Counted from the stretch's first letter, positions 13,759 through 25,045 are shown. The stretch: 64,000 bases of DNA from Anoplolepis gracilipes (GCF_047496725.1 NC_132973.1:14376233-14440232); one strand, 5' to 3'. Notes: generated from the letters alone by a model not told the origin. A program made the numbers and translations.

Positions 13759-13969
13759 TATACACGGAGAAAATTTTATATTAAAAATTACTATGATATG
13801 TAGTAACTGTGGATCATTAGGAATCATTTTAAAAGTAAAATTATAAAAATTACGTCAATTTACGCAATTTTTACAGTTTTACATAGCACTTTAACTTAGA
13901 ATGATTCCTAATTGTCACAGTTACTATACATACTATAGTAATTTTAATATAAAATTTTCTCCGTGTATA
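13759..13969. mobile_element. MITE with CACGGAGAAAAT termini
   Basis: Terminal inverted repeats begin TATACACGGAGAAAATTTTA and end with the exact complement. The pairing extends inward through GTAACTGTG/CACAGTTAC and AGGAATCATT/AATGATTCCT, so the whole element of about 210 bp can fold on itself. It has no coding capacity. A TA-rich duplication at the ends is consistent with TA insertion, but it cannot be told apart from the repeat itself. Confidence 0.75.
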
Positions 13970-15266
13970 GAAACTACATTTACATATAAAGCAAATTTTT
14001 ATAGAGAAAAATTAAATTTTCCTTGTACGTTTTAGATGTAGTATTAATGAACATTAACTATATACATGTACCTTAAATTTTATCCATACGTAATTTTATT
14101 TTCAATGTAAACTGATAATGTTATTTTAAAAAGAAATCTTGCATTAAATGTTACATCTTATTAAAACAAAGTTCTTTTGACCGGCAAATATCAGATTCAT
14201 CATTAAATTGTATATTATCGCGAATTGATTAATACCCTGCAATACTGTAACAGAACCAAACTTGAATCGTATATATAATATATAATCGATACTAGAAATC
14301 GCGCGGATATCAGTGCGATAAGAGAATTAAAGTCACGATCACGTGAAGCAAAGACGTGTGCCATTCCTTGTACAATTTTACTTTATGATTTATGTACGGT
14401 CGATTGAGTGAAGCCAATATCCACCGTTCAGCGAATTCACCGAGGTTAATCGTCGTGCTATTAAAAGCCTTGCCGTACACGTATCCGTTTACATTTAAAA
14501 TATTACTTCTGACATGCTACGTATGCAAACTAATATCAAAATTTTATCCGTGAATATTTTCGATGCACCTGAAAACTGGCGCAATAAATTGAATAGCGTT
14601 AAAATTTGCGTTTAATTTAGATATACCAAGACTGGACAGATAGTGTAAAATATAGTTATTCGCTTTAGAAGCTACAAGAGTATAAATTGTGTACAATGTA
14701 TCGAACTGATATGCATCGTTAGACATTTATATTACAGTTAATCTTGTTAGAATAACAGAGTATATTAAAAACATCAAGTAATCATCTCGCGATGTTGCAT
14801 TTAACTTATCAATTAAAACTTGTGCTTGTCTTATTTAATATGTTAGGTGCTTGCAATCATTTTTTAACCTAGTTCTCTGTTTGATTTAAGTCCTATAATT
14901 TAATATTATTTGTAAGCAAGATGATATACGACACTGTCAATATTATCCTGATCGTAAATATTATTTAAATTACAGCTTTAAATATTTAACTCAATTGCTT
15001 ATTAATTGTATTAGATACTAATTAAATATCTATCTTGATTTATAGCTTTCTGCAGAAATTAAAATAATATAATTGACGCAATATTTGGAAATATTCAGAT
15101 ATTTCTTTTTTACGAGAAAATATATTTAAATGCATATGTAGTTTATATCTAAAATTAAAAAGATTTTGCTTTCAACATGTCTGTATGATATAAAGTTTAT
15201 CTTAAAATTCAAAACAATATAAATACGTAATGACAAAAATTCCGTCTTATCTCAGTATCATTCCCG

Positions 15267-15437
15267 CACAGAAAAAAAATATGGAATCAACATCATCGTA
15301 GTTAATTTATTTTATTAATTCAATAACATTATTAATCAAATCAATACATGACAATTTGATTAATAATGTTACTGAATTAATAAAATAAATTTTAATTACA
15401 ATAATGTTATTTATTCAACATTATTTTTTTCAATGTG
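15267..15437. mobile_element. MITE with CACAGAAAAAAAATA termini
   Basis: The left end, CACAGAAAAAAAATATGG, and the right end, TTATTTTTTTCAATGTG, form imperfect terminal inverted repeats. The interior has a long hairpin: ATTTATTTTATTAATTCA mirrors TGAATTAATAAAATAAATT around a short loop near 15344. It shares the CAC(G/A)GA-A-run terminus with the element at 13759-13969, so the two may belong to one superfamily. Confidence 0.7.
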
Positions 15438-15652
15438 GAAAATAATGTAAAAATAATTAACTATGATAGCTAAAATAATCAATTGATGGCTTACTACAAT
15501 CATACAAAATAAATTTAATATCAATCAATATTTAAGAACTTTTATATGAATATTTTTTCAAGAAATCTGATATCTCAATATTTCATTTATTTCAATATAT
15601 ATATGTACACAGTATCCCAAAATTATTATCCTTTTTAGCTATATTTTTCAAT

Positions 15653-15656
<4 letters not shown>

Positions 15657-15683
<27 letters not shown>
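15657..15683. repeat. (TG)n microsatellite
   Basis: About 13 uninterrupted TG units, seen directly. Confidence 0.95.
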
Positions 15684-16109
15684 ACGTGTAGTAAACTTTT
15701 TTTTAGCAAAAATTTGTTTAGAGATGTTAATTTATCATTATTTTTCACCTGGTGTTAAATTATTTTATAACTGATTCTCCTAGATTTTTAATTATTGTTA
15801 AAGCTTCGTTAAAACAAATTACAAAATCGTTAAAACTAATTACAAAAGTAAAAAAAAAACTTCCTGATTATCGTTAACACGTTAAATGCCGTGTTTTGAC
15901 ACATTCGTACAAGACAATATCTACAATATTTATAGAATTACGTAAATTACCAATGTCAAAACCAAACAACATGACGTACGTTTAAAATGATTATTAGTCA
16001 TTTACCATGTGACGCAATACACACACAAATTGTTTTTTAAATGTTTACAAAATTGGCAGGGAATTTTTACAAAATCGACACGGTATTCAACATATTAACA
16101 GGGTATAGA

Positions 16110-17110
16110 TTATAGACTATAGACTGTATAAATGCACGACGAGAAACCGGCGAGAGCACGTTGCGCAGCTGACGTGCGAGGCCGCGTGAGAGGCCGCGAC
16201 GTTGAACCGATCCACGCACATCTAAGAATGTAGGCGTAATACGAATCAGCCGGTATTAAATTCGTCAGAATAAGACGAGGCGCGAGGGTCGCGATAGCGA
16301 GATCGCGAGGCGAGAAGGAAAGACAGACGGAGACAGATAACGGTAATCTTTGAAAAGTCGTCGCGGTAGGATCAGTCATCGCGATGACGCAAATTACAAA
16401 GTCGATGTGTGACCTTAATGAGTAATCAGTCTGGCAGTTTCGACTTCGGACTCGACGATTATTCCTATTTTATCCCGACCGTGTACTCGGCTGATCGCGA
16501 AATCGCGCACTGTCAAACGCGTGTTTGGACACGTCTGATAAGCGACGGCGACGGCGACGACGAGGGCGAACGAATGACGGCAATGACAGCCCTCGCGGAT
16601 GGATGGCGCGACGTTACCGAGGTGTCGCGAGTCTCGCGATAACTTTCTGAACGACCGTATATGACGATTCTCGCATGTTCCTCGGGTTCGCGAGTGCAGT
16701 TTCCTCGCGGATGATCCATCGGCATGTTCGGGCCACACGCGCCTTTCGTTCGCGGACGACGTGCAGCTGCAACGATGCGCGCCGCGTGTCTCGTGGCAAT
16801 TGAGCGGGGGGGAGGAGGGGCAACGTGTCGCCGCGGCAACACCCGCGGCTCGACGATGTCGGATCGTCGCATCGTGACGGAACAACGACTATTAAAAGGC
16901 GTAATGCACCCACAAATACCTCGTTTTTCGACGAGCTCCGAAATCTCCTCCCTGTTGTCGGCCATCTTAGCACCAGTCACTGTCTCACAATGCACGCTGG
17001 GTAAAAACAAACGCGCCATCGCCGCGCCGCGGCGCTTCGGTACGCTGCGTCAACGACTGCTGCCACCTGCAGAGTCGTGACGGAAGCATGTGTCAGCTGT
17101 CAGACGTCTG
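16110..17110. promoter_or_regulatory. CpG-rich promoter region
   Basis: About 1 kb much richer in GC and CpG than the surrounding AT-rich DNA. Long open frames appear on both strands here, as expected for GC-rich sequence with few stops. It lies upstream of the plus-strand acetyl-CoA acetyltransferase (start 18213) and contains a probable minus-strand first exon, so it may serve as a promoter for a leftward gene. Promoter function is inferred from composition only. Confidence 0.55.
16920..16965 (-). CDS. probable first coding exon of an unidentified minus-strand gene
   Basis: On the minus strand, the start codon at 16965 sits in a strong context (AAGATGG) and encodes MADNREEISELVEKR, followed by the splice donor G|GTATTT after 16920. 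An in-frame upstream ATG lies at 17019. No downstream exon was found to the left within the window, so the next exon could lie far away or beyond position 1. The D-x-R-x-E-x-x-ELV pattern loosely recalls the N terminus of Eaf6/MEAF6 (NuA4 acetyltransferase subunit). The diagnostic downstream coiled-coil exon was not located, so this is only a hint. The alternative is that it is untranslated leader or chance. Confidence 0.35.
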
Positions 17111-18212
17111 TCAGTTGCGCAGGATCGTGACTACCTGACATCGCCTGATATTTATTTTACGATGCATGTATGTACAATGACGCGGTTTTTCAATAACTTT
17201 TTTGTTGCTATTTGTCTGATCTTATCCTTTTTTTTGATCGTCAATCTTCTTTGATGCCTTGAACTTACCTCTATTCTTTAACATACGCACGTGTAACACA
17301 AGCATATTGTTCAAAAATTTTGTATATCTACCGCGGTTATCACATTATGTCTGACTCTTGATTTGTGCTAGACTCATTGTTATTTTAAATAGTTTCCGTA
17401 TTCAAAAAGTATTAAACGAGCATTGACAATATTCCTGTTTATATATATTTTTTCTTTCCTATTTAAAAAATTTTAAATTGTCAATTCTAATAACTGAATA
17501 AATATATATTTTTAACTTAATTGTAACAGATACATAATATACCTTGTTCCTCTTTTTTTATGAAAAAAAAGTTATTGCATTAATAAAAAAATTTAGTGTT
17601 CTTTTATTATTATATAAAATGATCTTTTTATAAATAATTTTATAAATAATTTATAGATGAAATTTACATTATTATATAATAATTTACATTATTTTATAAA
17701 CGTGTGAGAAAATTCAACTTTTTGTTCTGTATTTTTACGTGTATTTCTTATATGAAATATATTTGTTCTATAGAACTAGAAATTAAATAATCATAAATTT
17801 CATTCAATACACATATGTACTTCGTGGAAATTAAGCTAATGTAATCGTATATTCCTTCTAAATCATCGTAATATACGTCGTATGCTTATGTCATGTAATT
17901 CAACATGCATTATATATATTAATCTTTTCCTCATTGCGTACATTATATTAAACATTTATAAAGTATACGTCATACCAACAGCTTTTGTTGGAAACTTCTG
18001 AGAACTACAAAATAATTTCTTAGAAACAGTTATCAATGCTCCCCTCTTTTAATTCTCTTTGCGCAAGTATGCATGTACGTTCAATGTGACACACTTTCAC
18101 GACCCGCTCCTGGCATACGTCGCCAGCGTTAATATATTCCCGTTAGGCGGCTAAAGATAGCAGTCTTCGTTGATTCTTCGTATAGTTTGGTGTTCCTTCG
18201 CAGCTCGTAAAA
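16966..18212. other. intergenic spacer between divergent promoters
   Basis: The first 150 bases are GC-rich; the rest is AT-rich with runs of T and A and no credible open frame. The last 200 bases before 18213 hold the likely core promoter and 5' leader of the thiolase gene. Confidence 0.5.
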
Positions 18213-20445
18213 ATGAGTGATCGTACCGTCGTAATTGTTTCAGCTGTTAGAACACCCATAGGTAATAAGCAAAAAATGATATGTAATAATACTTGTTAGT
18301 TAAAATTAAATATAACAATTTGTCGATCTAAATTGTCGAGGTCTACAAATTATTGTGAAATTTAAACCGCCTAAATAAAATTTTAAAAATATGTTATGCT
18401 ATATAATAGAAATTTGAGGATATCTTGCAAATTCATTTAGGTTATATATAATATATATATATATATATATTTGATGCATAAAAAAATAAATTTAGCTTAT
18501 TTGAATATTTATCAAAAATATTTTTGTGATAATGTAATAAAATTTAAATATAAAATTTTATAATAATCCAAAATTTCTATTCTGTAGGGTCATTCTGTGG
18601 GGCCTTAGCTTCCTTGAAAGCATCAGAAATGGGAAGTATTGTTATTAAAGAAAGTCTGATAAGAGCTGGATTAAAAGGAGCAGAAATTTCTGAAGTTATC
18701 ATGGGACAGGTAATTTGCATAGATTTTCATTGGAAATAATAGAATACACATATTTTCAAATGTATTTAAATTTATATATATCTGAAATAAACATATGTTT
18801 GTTAATACATATTTTTATCACATACTTTTAGATACTTACTGCAGGAGAAGGTCAAAACCCTGCAAGACAAGCAGCGGTCAATGCTGGCATACCTATTCAT
18901 GTTCCTGCTTATCAAGTAAACATGTTATGTGGTTCCGGTCTAAAGTATGCACAATCTATAATACATTGTATAATATATGCATTCTCAACAATGCAGTAAT
19001 TTATATTGAATAATATAAAACTATATTATGTAAATATGCTGCAGGTCTGTGATAAGTGGTTACGCTTCCATTAAATCAGGAGAAAGTGATATAATTGTGG
19101 CTGGTGGTCAAGAAAATATGAGTAGAGCACCACATGCCACTTATCTCAGGAATGGTATAAAATTTGGAAATTGTAATTTAGTTGATACATTGTTAGATGA
19201 TGGTTTAACAGATGCCTTCTATAATATTCACATGGCAATCACAGGTAAAACAAAAATATTACATATTAGATATAATTATATTGGATATAATTTCTATTAT
19301 AAAAATTTAAATTTTATACGAGTATTATCATATCGTTTTATTATTTACATATTTAATAGCGGAGAATATGGCTGAAAAGTATGCAATAAGTAGAGAGGCA
19401 CAGGACTACTATGCGAGTAAATCTCAGGAGAAGACAGAGATAGCTACTAATGCTGGACATTTCGATAAAGAAATTATTCCAGTAACCATTGCAAGTAAAA
19501 AAGAATCTATCATTGTATCTAAGGATGAATTCCCGAAATTTGGAACAACTGTTGAGAAACTTGCAAAATTAAGACCAGCGTTTAGACCAGTATGTAAATA
19601 TTATTTTTTATAGCATCATATAAATTTATAAAAGAAATTCAACTTTTAATATTATCATATTTTATTTAGAATAATGGCACAATTACTGCTGGTAATGCAT
19701 CTGGTATAAATGATGGTGCAGCTGCAGTAGTTCTAATGTCTCAAGAAATTGCTGAAAGTAAAGGAATTTCACCATTAGCCAAAATTGTTGCAGTAGCACA
19801 AGTTGGAGTTGAGCCTCAAATTATGGGTATTGGCCCTATTGAAGCTGTTAAATTAGTCGTTAGTATATGATATACTTGTCTTTGAATTAATTTTTGAATA
19901 CATTATACTAACACAATATGTGGAGACGATTATGTATAAGTAATTGGAATTATTTATTCTAGTTAAAAAAAGCAAATTGGTCAAAAGAGGAAGTGGATTT
20001 TTATGAGTTAAATGAGGCCTTTGCAGCACAAGCAATTGTATGTATTCAAGAACTCGGACTAGATCCTGAGAAAGTTAATGTAAATGGCGGTGCTATCGCT
20101 TTAGGTCATCCTATCGGCATGTCTGGTATGCTGAATTAATATTATATTAATATTGAAACTATATTAATACTGAACTAATATTGAATTAATATTGAAATTT
20201 TCTGCAACAAAATATTCATTTTATAATAAAATAAAACTATATTAAGACTGAATTATATTAATATTAATTCATATTGAAACTTCTTTAAACAATTTTTTTA
20301 TTTAAAAATAAAATTTTACGTTTCAGGAACAAGAATATTGGTCACCCTCTTACATACATTAGAAAGAACTGGAAAGAAAAAGGGTGTCGCAACGTTATGC
20401 ATTGGAGGGGGAATGGGCATTGCCATGGCTGTTGAAAGAAAATAA
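18213..20445 (+). CDS. ACAT2: acetyl-CoA acetyltransferase, cytosolic (thiolase)
   Basis: Condenses two acetyl-CoA to acetoacetyl-CoA, the first step of the mevalonate pathway, in the cytosol. Eight coding exons: 18213-18261, 18588-18709, 18832-18944, 19045-19244, 19360-19589, 19670-19858, 19963-20125 and 20327-20445; phases join to 394 residues, the usual family length. The start gives MSDRTVVIVSAVRTPIG, aligned with thiolase N termini and with no mitochondrial presequence, so the cytosolic form is favoured over ACAT1. The catalytic set is present: nucleophile Cys in NMLCGSGLK (about residue 90), His in GHPIG (about 350) and Cys in CIGGGMG (about 380). All introns are GT-AG and short. A polyadenylation signal AATAAA at 20830 is plausible. 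The gene converges on LSM10, with about 560 bp between stop codons. Confidence 0.95.
20134..20280. repeat. degenerate tandem repeat in thiolase intron 7
   Basis: Repeated units resembling ATTAATATTGAAACTAT recur several times with small changes. They are AT-rich, imperfect and confined to the intron. Confidence 0.6.
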
Positions 20446-20829
20446 CATATGTCTTCTCTCTATTTATATATAAATATGAAGTTTATCATATTTTTATTGA
20501 AATATTTTTCTTGATAATAACATTCCTCTTAACCTATAATTTATACGTCGAATAATAATCAAACATTTATTATGAAATTGTATAAAGAAATTTACAGTGT
20601 TCAAGTTGCCTGTTTATTTAAACATGCAACTAGTATTTTATTATCCAGTTCTTGTTTAGTAGAATAATGTAATTTAATATTTTTATAGCATTATGACAGC
20701 AGGGACATAATAATATATATATTTCACGATATTTTTATACATAATGTAAGAATATCTAGATGTAAATCATATAAAATATTAGCACATGCTAATCTTTTTA
20801 CCTAACTTAACTTGAAGTATAAAACATTC

Positions 20830-20835
20830 AATAAA
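20830..20835 (+). terminator. candidate poly(A) signal of the thiolase gene
   Basis: AATAAA about 385 bases after the thiolase stop codon. No other clear hexamer was noticed nearer the stop, but variant signals cannot be excluded. Confidence 0.4.
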
Positions 20836-21004
20836 AGAAAGATAAAGAAATAAATTCAGAATCTTAGATTATACCCACATCAATCCTAAATTATATAACA
20901 TATAATCAAATTATGTAAATAAACATGTATTTTGTGAGTAATAGCGTTCGATTCCAAAGAATAATAATTTAAATCCATTAAATCAATCTTATCACAAATA
21001 TCAT

Positions 21005-23819
21005 TTACTTTGTGGATTGACTTTTTGTTTTATCTCTATTTTCTAAAATTTGTTTTACAGCTGCAAGGCCTTCTTGTTGCCTCTGCTGAGTGCGTTTCTC
21101 CTTAAAAGTATATCTTACATTCTTCATTTCCTTTGATGGACCACTTAATTGCTTTAACTGTTCCTTGATAGCTGGTATAATCCGTATCTTAAATTATAAT
21201 ATAATTTCATTAGAATTTAATATAAAATAAAACACAATAATTAGTCTTTACTTCTGAATATTTTTATCAAAGATTGTTATATTATAGACATAACATTAAA
21301 TAAAATGTTTTTATATAACTGCAATTATATCTTAAATTATATCATCTAAAAAAATTATATTATAAAAAAGTATTACTTCAAGTTCTATAAAAATTGATGA
21401 AATTCCCTATATAAAGAAAGAATCTGATTACTACAATTTATATAACATAATTGTTATTTATATTTTACATTGCCGATATACTAAGTGGGATGGCAGGATA
21501 ATATCCATAGTAAAACTTCCCATCTTTATTAAAACAAGGAATAGATTCTTCTAATGGTCTCTGTGTAACCAAATCGATTTTTGGTATACAGAGTTTAGCA
21601 TGTTTTTTTATTATATGCCCAAACAAAGAATCTACATTAACTGTTGAATCTTTTAAACAAAAGTAAGAGCCCCAAAGTTTTGAATTCAACATATTCTCAT
21701 CTGGATGAGTCAATCCATGATAAAGCATTCCTTCTGACATTTGTTCCTCGATTACAGCTAGTGTATCACAATGCGCAACTACATTTGGTACGTAAATGTC
21801 TTGTATAAGATTATCACCAACATATAAGCACCGTTGATCAGTTTTTCCTGTTATAACACTAAGAAATTCTGATAGTTCATTCCAATTTCCTTGACCATAT
21901 ATTTCACCTCGTTTTAAATCCTTACTTGTAACACAACAACAAGTTTCATGGTTGTTTATGATAGTAAAAAACGGTCGATTTTTAACAAAGAAACCAGGTT
22001 TTCTTGCATGACATATTACAATATCGAAAAGAGATTGCCAATCCTTTCCAAGTGCATAACTTGCAGTAAAGCTTGCAAAATCTACATATGATGAAGTAAG
22101 AAGAAAGGTAGCAGATTTTTTCTTTACTTCTTTCAACCATGAAATTGTATCTGGGCTACATTTATGCAAATATTTCTCTGGATGTTTCTTAATGTCACCA
22201 GTAATGCCTTTGCCTAAATGAAAATTGTCTTCAGCAAACATGTATATCAATGCATCCAATATGTCAGGCCAAACATTGTATTTATCCAAAGAGGTTCCAT
22301 ATTCTTCATCGAGCATATCTACAGCCCGTGCAAACACCACACTTGCTGGAATATCAAAATAATCTAGAAGAGTCCTTATTTTCTCAGACAAAGGACCATT
22401 CCAGGTTGCCAGCAAATCGCTACAGAAAGTGTCTGTAACTTCCCATTTTTGTTCAGGATATATTTCCCTTATTTGATCTGTACTTAAGAGATGTGATCCA
22501 TGACACGCTCTACGAATAACACCATCCGGACTCACTCTGAGTATGTTTCCTCTTTCGGTATCTAACAATAATCCCTTTTGCATGAAATCTAAATCATTAT
22601 CTGTCAATGGCTTTAACAGATGCTTTGTACTGTATTTCCGTTCATTCACTAAGAAATTAGCTAATATCTCATACTCTCTATGAATCAAATTTGTAATATT
22701 GTAACGCAGCAGAGTGTTATCCAAGTCAAAACCAATGCAACCGTAGTCAGTGAATTTGAATACATCCATGTTACCTTTACTAGATTTAACAGATCCTTCA
22801 AATTTATTAAATGCTTTGGAACTGTATTGACAAGAGTTTATACGCACTACCGCACTGAATAATGTTCCTGTTCTACTAATTACACGTTTATATGCAAAGA
22901 TGTACCTACATACATATACTTTAATAACACTGTGATAAGGACTCAAGCCCCTAAGCATATCTATATTCAAATATTTTTATCAATAATGTTCTTTGTGAAC
23001 AAATATGTTAGTATTATATTCACTGAATATTATTCAGATAATTTTCCGCAACTTTATAAATACAATATGTGTCGGTTATACCGGCACAAAAAATCAGACT
23101 GAGCAACCTTAAGAAGCTAAAAATACCTGAACCTTATTTGACAGAGATTCTCTCTAAATTCAGTCTCGAGATGCTTTCTTACCTATCTACCTGCTCATGG
23201 AAATTGAAGAGAACTTTTATGAACATTTTACAACCTAAACGCAATGCGTTAATTATTGTCTCCAGATTATCATTGAAAAAAAAAAAAATCACCAGACAAG
23301 ATCGGTGAGAGATTATGGTTTTCAGTGTACTCACATTTGGCGGGATATGAACACAGCGGATGTTTCTTGCCTGCACGAAGAACATGTCGAACTTGAAAGA
23401 GTCCCCACGCGGATCCGTAAACACACAGTCTCTCATTACAACGTTCATGTATCTGCAAAAAGAAAAAAATAGATGTAATATAGAATCGATTCTTTACTCT
23501 ATAAGACATTGTTGATTAATTTTGACGTACGTTATTTACGAAACGTTCTATTCACTACAACAGTTGCATACATATTATTATTGACAAAGATTCAATTTAT
23601 ATAAATTCAATAATAATATTTTTTATGAAAACCTTCATGTCACATGTCATAGCGAGAGTAAATAATTGAAAGTACGCACGCGTCAGCCTGTTCGACGATA
23701 CCGAAAATCGACGCTTCGTTTCGCAAATCTATTGTCGTTCGCTGCTTCTCTACAGCTTTCAACAGAATTGACAAACTGTTGTAAAGAAAATGTTTCTCAC
23801 GTTGCGAATATACGGCCAT
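21005..23819 (-). CDS. LSM10: LSM10, U7 snRNA-associated Sm-like protein
   Basis: LSM10 replaces an Sm-D protein in the U7 snRNP ring, which cleaves the 3' end of replication-dependent histone pre-mRNA in the nucleus. Three exons on the minus strand: 23819-23680 (residues 1-46), 23452-23335 (to about residue 86) and 21187-21005; phases close exactly to 146 residues. Exon 1 encodes MAVYSQREKHFLYNSLSILL and TTIDLRNEASIFG (Sm1 motif region); exon 2 gives YMNVVMRDCVFTDPRG and RNIRCVHIPPN (Sm2 motif). Exon 3 supplies a lysine/arginine/glutamine-rich tail, making it longer than the human protein (about 123 residues). Donors are GTGCGT and GTGAGT. Intron 2 (21188-23334) contains the entire NT5DC1 gene on the same strand. 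Confidence 0.9.
21465..22970 (-). CDS. NT5DC1: 5'-nucleotidase domain-containing protein 1 (HAD hydrolase)
   Basis: An intronless 501-residue frame of the cytosolic 5'-nucleotidase-like HAD superfamily. HAD motif I is FDLDNT (Asp82 and Asp84), motif II LLTSSY (about 290-295), motif III lysine in RKPGFF (Lys324) and motif IV VGDNLIQD (about 384-391), so the catalytic residues look intact; the substrate is not known from sequence. The C terminus GYYPAIPLSISAM matches the family's GYYP-x-P ending. About 70 residues precede the domain, basic and hydrophobic with no acidic cluster, which could be a mitochondrial targeting sequence; starting instead at Met68 (MDVFKFTDYGC) would give a protein of family-typical length. 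The gene lies wholly inside LSM10 intron 2 on the same strand. Its lack of introns suggests retroposition (inference). Confidence 0.9.
   Translation of the reverse strand: MNIDMLRGLSPYHSVIKVYVCRYIFAYKRVISRTGTLFSAVVRINSCQYSSKAFNKFEGSVKSSKGNMDVFKFTDYGCIGFDLDNTLLRYNITNLIHREYEILANFLVNERKYSTKHLLKPLTDNDLDFMQKGLLLDTERGNILRVSPDGVIRRACHGSHLLSTDQIREIYPEQKWEVTDTFCSDLLATWNGPLSEKIRTLLDYFDIPASVVFARAVDMLDEEYGTSLDKYNVWPDILDALIYMFAEDNFHLGKGITGDIKKHPEKYLHKCSPDTISWLKEVKKKSATFLLTSSYVDFASFTASYALGKDWQSLFDIVICHARKPGFFVKNRPFFTIINNHETCCCVTSKDLKRGEIYGQGNWNELSEFLSVITGKTDQRCLYVGDNLIQDIYVPNVVAHCDTLAVIEEQMSEGMLYHGLTHPDENMLNSKLWGSYFCLKDSTVNVDSLFGHIIKKHAKLCIPKIDLVTQRPLEESIPCFNKDGKFYYGYYPAIPLSISAM
22971..23334 (-). promoter_or_regulatory. 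presumed NT5DC1 promoter inside LSM10 intron 2
   Basis: The only sequence between the LSM10 exon 2 donor and the NT5DC1 start, so an independent NT5DC1 transcript would most likely begin here. No TATA box or strong initiator could be picked out. Otherwise expression would depend on the LSM10 primary transcript. Confidence 0.3.
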
Positions 23820-24164
23820 TGCGAACCATCAACGAACATGAAGTGGGCGTGAGAAAAACACGCAACACGCCGGTCGACTGACAAGATCGGACTGGACTGA
23901 ACGCAGTGATGAAACGCACGTGGGAGATCACGTGACCGTTACGCGCGGAGTTTGCGCGTAAATCTCGAATCAACGTAAATATATTTATATGTACATATAT
24001 TTATATATATTGAAACGTACGTTTATACATATGCTATAAATGTAAGAAATATATATGTATAACGCACATTGTAATGTTATGAAAAAATGTTTAATGCCTT
24101 TTGCCTTTTACATTTATAGCGTATATTTTCGAGTGAAGCAAATTTAATCGCTCTGAAAACGATT
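23820..24164. promoter_or_regulatory. LSM10 promoter region
   Basis: Sequence just upstream of the LSM10 start contains two CACGTG E-box cores close together near 23918-23935, followed by a CpG-rich segment. Further right it becomes AT-rich. The location fits a promoter; E-box use is inference. Confidence 0.45.
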
Positions 24165-24450
24165 AAGGATGTCAAATTCCGTTTTGAGTTACTAGTGGTA
24201 TTTTGGATTGTTAATGTAAATAATACATTAATAATATAAATCAATAATTAATCAATCAAACGCTTATTCACAGTATTTTATTAATTAATCTCTAATTAAT
24301 AAAATATTTTGTTTGAATAAGTGTTTGATTGATTAATCAGAGACAAAACCTAGTAAAGTCAAAATAGCGCCAAACGAGATGCTTTATTTATATTATTAAT
24401 GTATTATTTATATTAATCAAATTCAAAACCATTTCGGTCAAACATATCAT
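24165..24450. mobile_element. palindromic MITE-like element
   Basis: Inner arms TTAATCAATCAAACGCTTAT and its near-exact complement flank a short AT loop near 24296. Outer arms TGTAAATAATACATTAATAA and TTATTAATGTATTATTTA mirror each other. Ends near TGTCAAATTCCG and TCAAACATATC are less certain. There is no coding capacity. Confidence 0.65.
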
Positions 24451-24921
24451 CATCATGACAAATATTTAGATTTATTCGCTTTTAAAGCGATCAACATGCT
24501 TTACTCAAAAGCGCTATTAATTTCTAGTTAATTTTATTATATGTCTTTGATGATAGATGTATTATTATATCATAAACAATTGTAGATTATTATAAAAATT
24601 ATCTATATAATACAAAAATATATAATTATAGCTATATAATATATAAAACAATTCAATCTGTGATAAATTAATTTTATTAGATTAAATTAATTTTATTTGT
24701 AAGAATGTTTAAATGTCATGTACATATTTTATAGATGTTATTGTTTACTGTAATTATGAATTATAATTATATTTATTGAGATGATTCAACTGGAAATTTG
24801 TTAAAGCTATCTTCAAATAGGAATAGAAAAAGAATATATTTGTTTACATCAAGTATAATTATAATTTATAATAGAGCATATTTATATATCTTTCTATATC
24901 TAGCGTTAAATAACACTAACT

Positions 24922-24943
24922 CTGTGTGTGTGTGTGTGTGTGT
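24922..24943. repeat. (TG)n microsatellite
   Basis: About 10 TG units, seen directly. Confidence 0.9.
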
Positions 24944-25045
24944 CTTGTGTGGTAAAGGAAGTTATTTAGTTTTACATAATTATTAAATATTTAGATATTT
25001 AAATTTTATATCTCTCGAATAAATCAAAACAATATAATTAAATTA

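Larger units (their letters stand above)
11809..16100. other. gene-poor AT-rich stretch with MITE-like insertions
   Basis: No gene recognised. It contains a short hairpin at 12831-12866, two palindromic elements at 13759-13969 and 15267-15437, and a (TG)n tract at 15657-15683. The rest is AT-rich sequence with scattered stops in all frames. It may be intergenic or intronic. Confidence 0.5.

Noticed and set aside
16415..17080. Overlapping long frames on both strands (up to 168 codons)
   Set aside because: They overlap one another in a CpG-rich island, where stops are rare, and the arginine-rich translations look like composition artefacts. Only the 46-nt exon at 16920-16965 was kept.
23069..23308. 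79-codon plus-strand frame inside LSM10 intron 2
   Set aside because: No family resemblance, no splice partners, and it lies antisense to and between two real genes.
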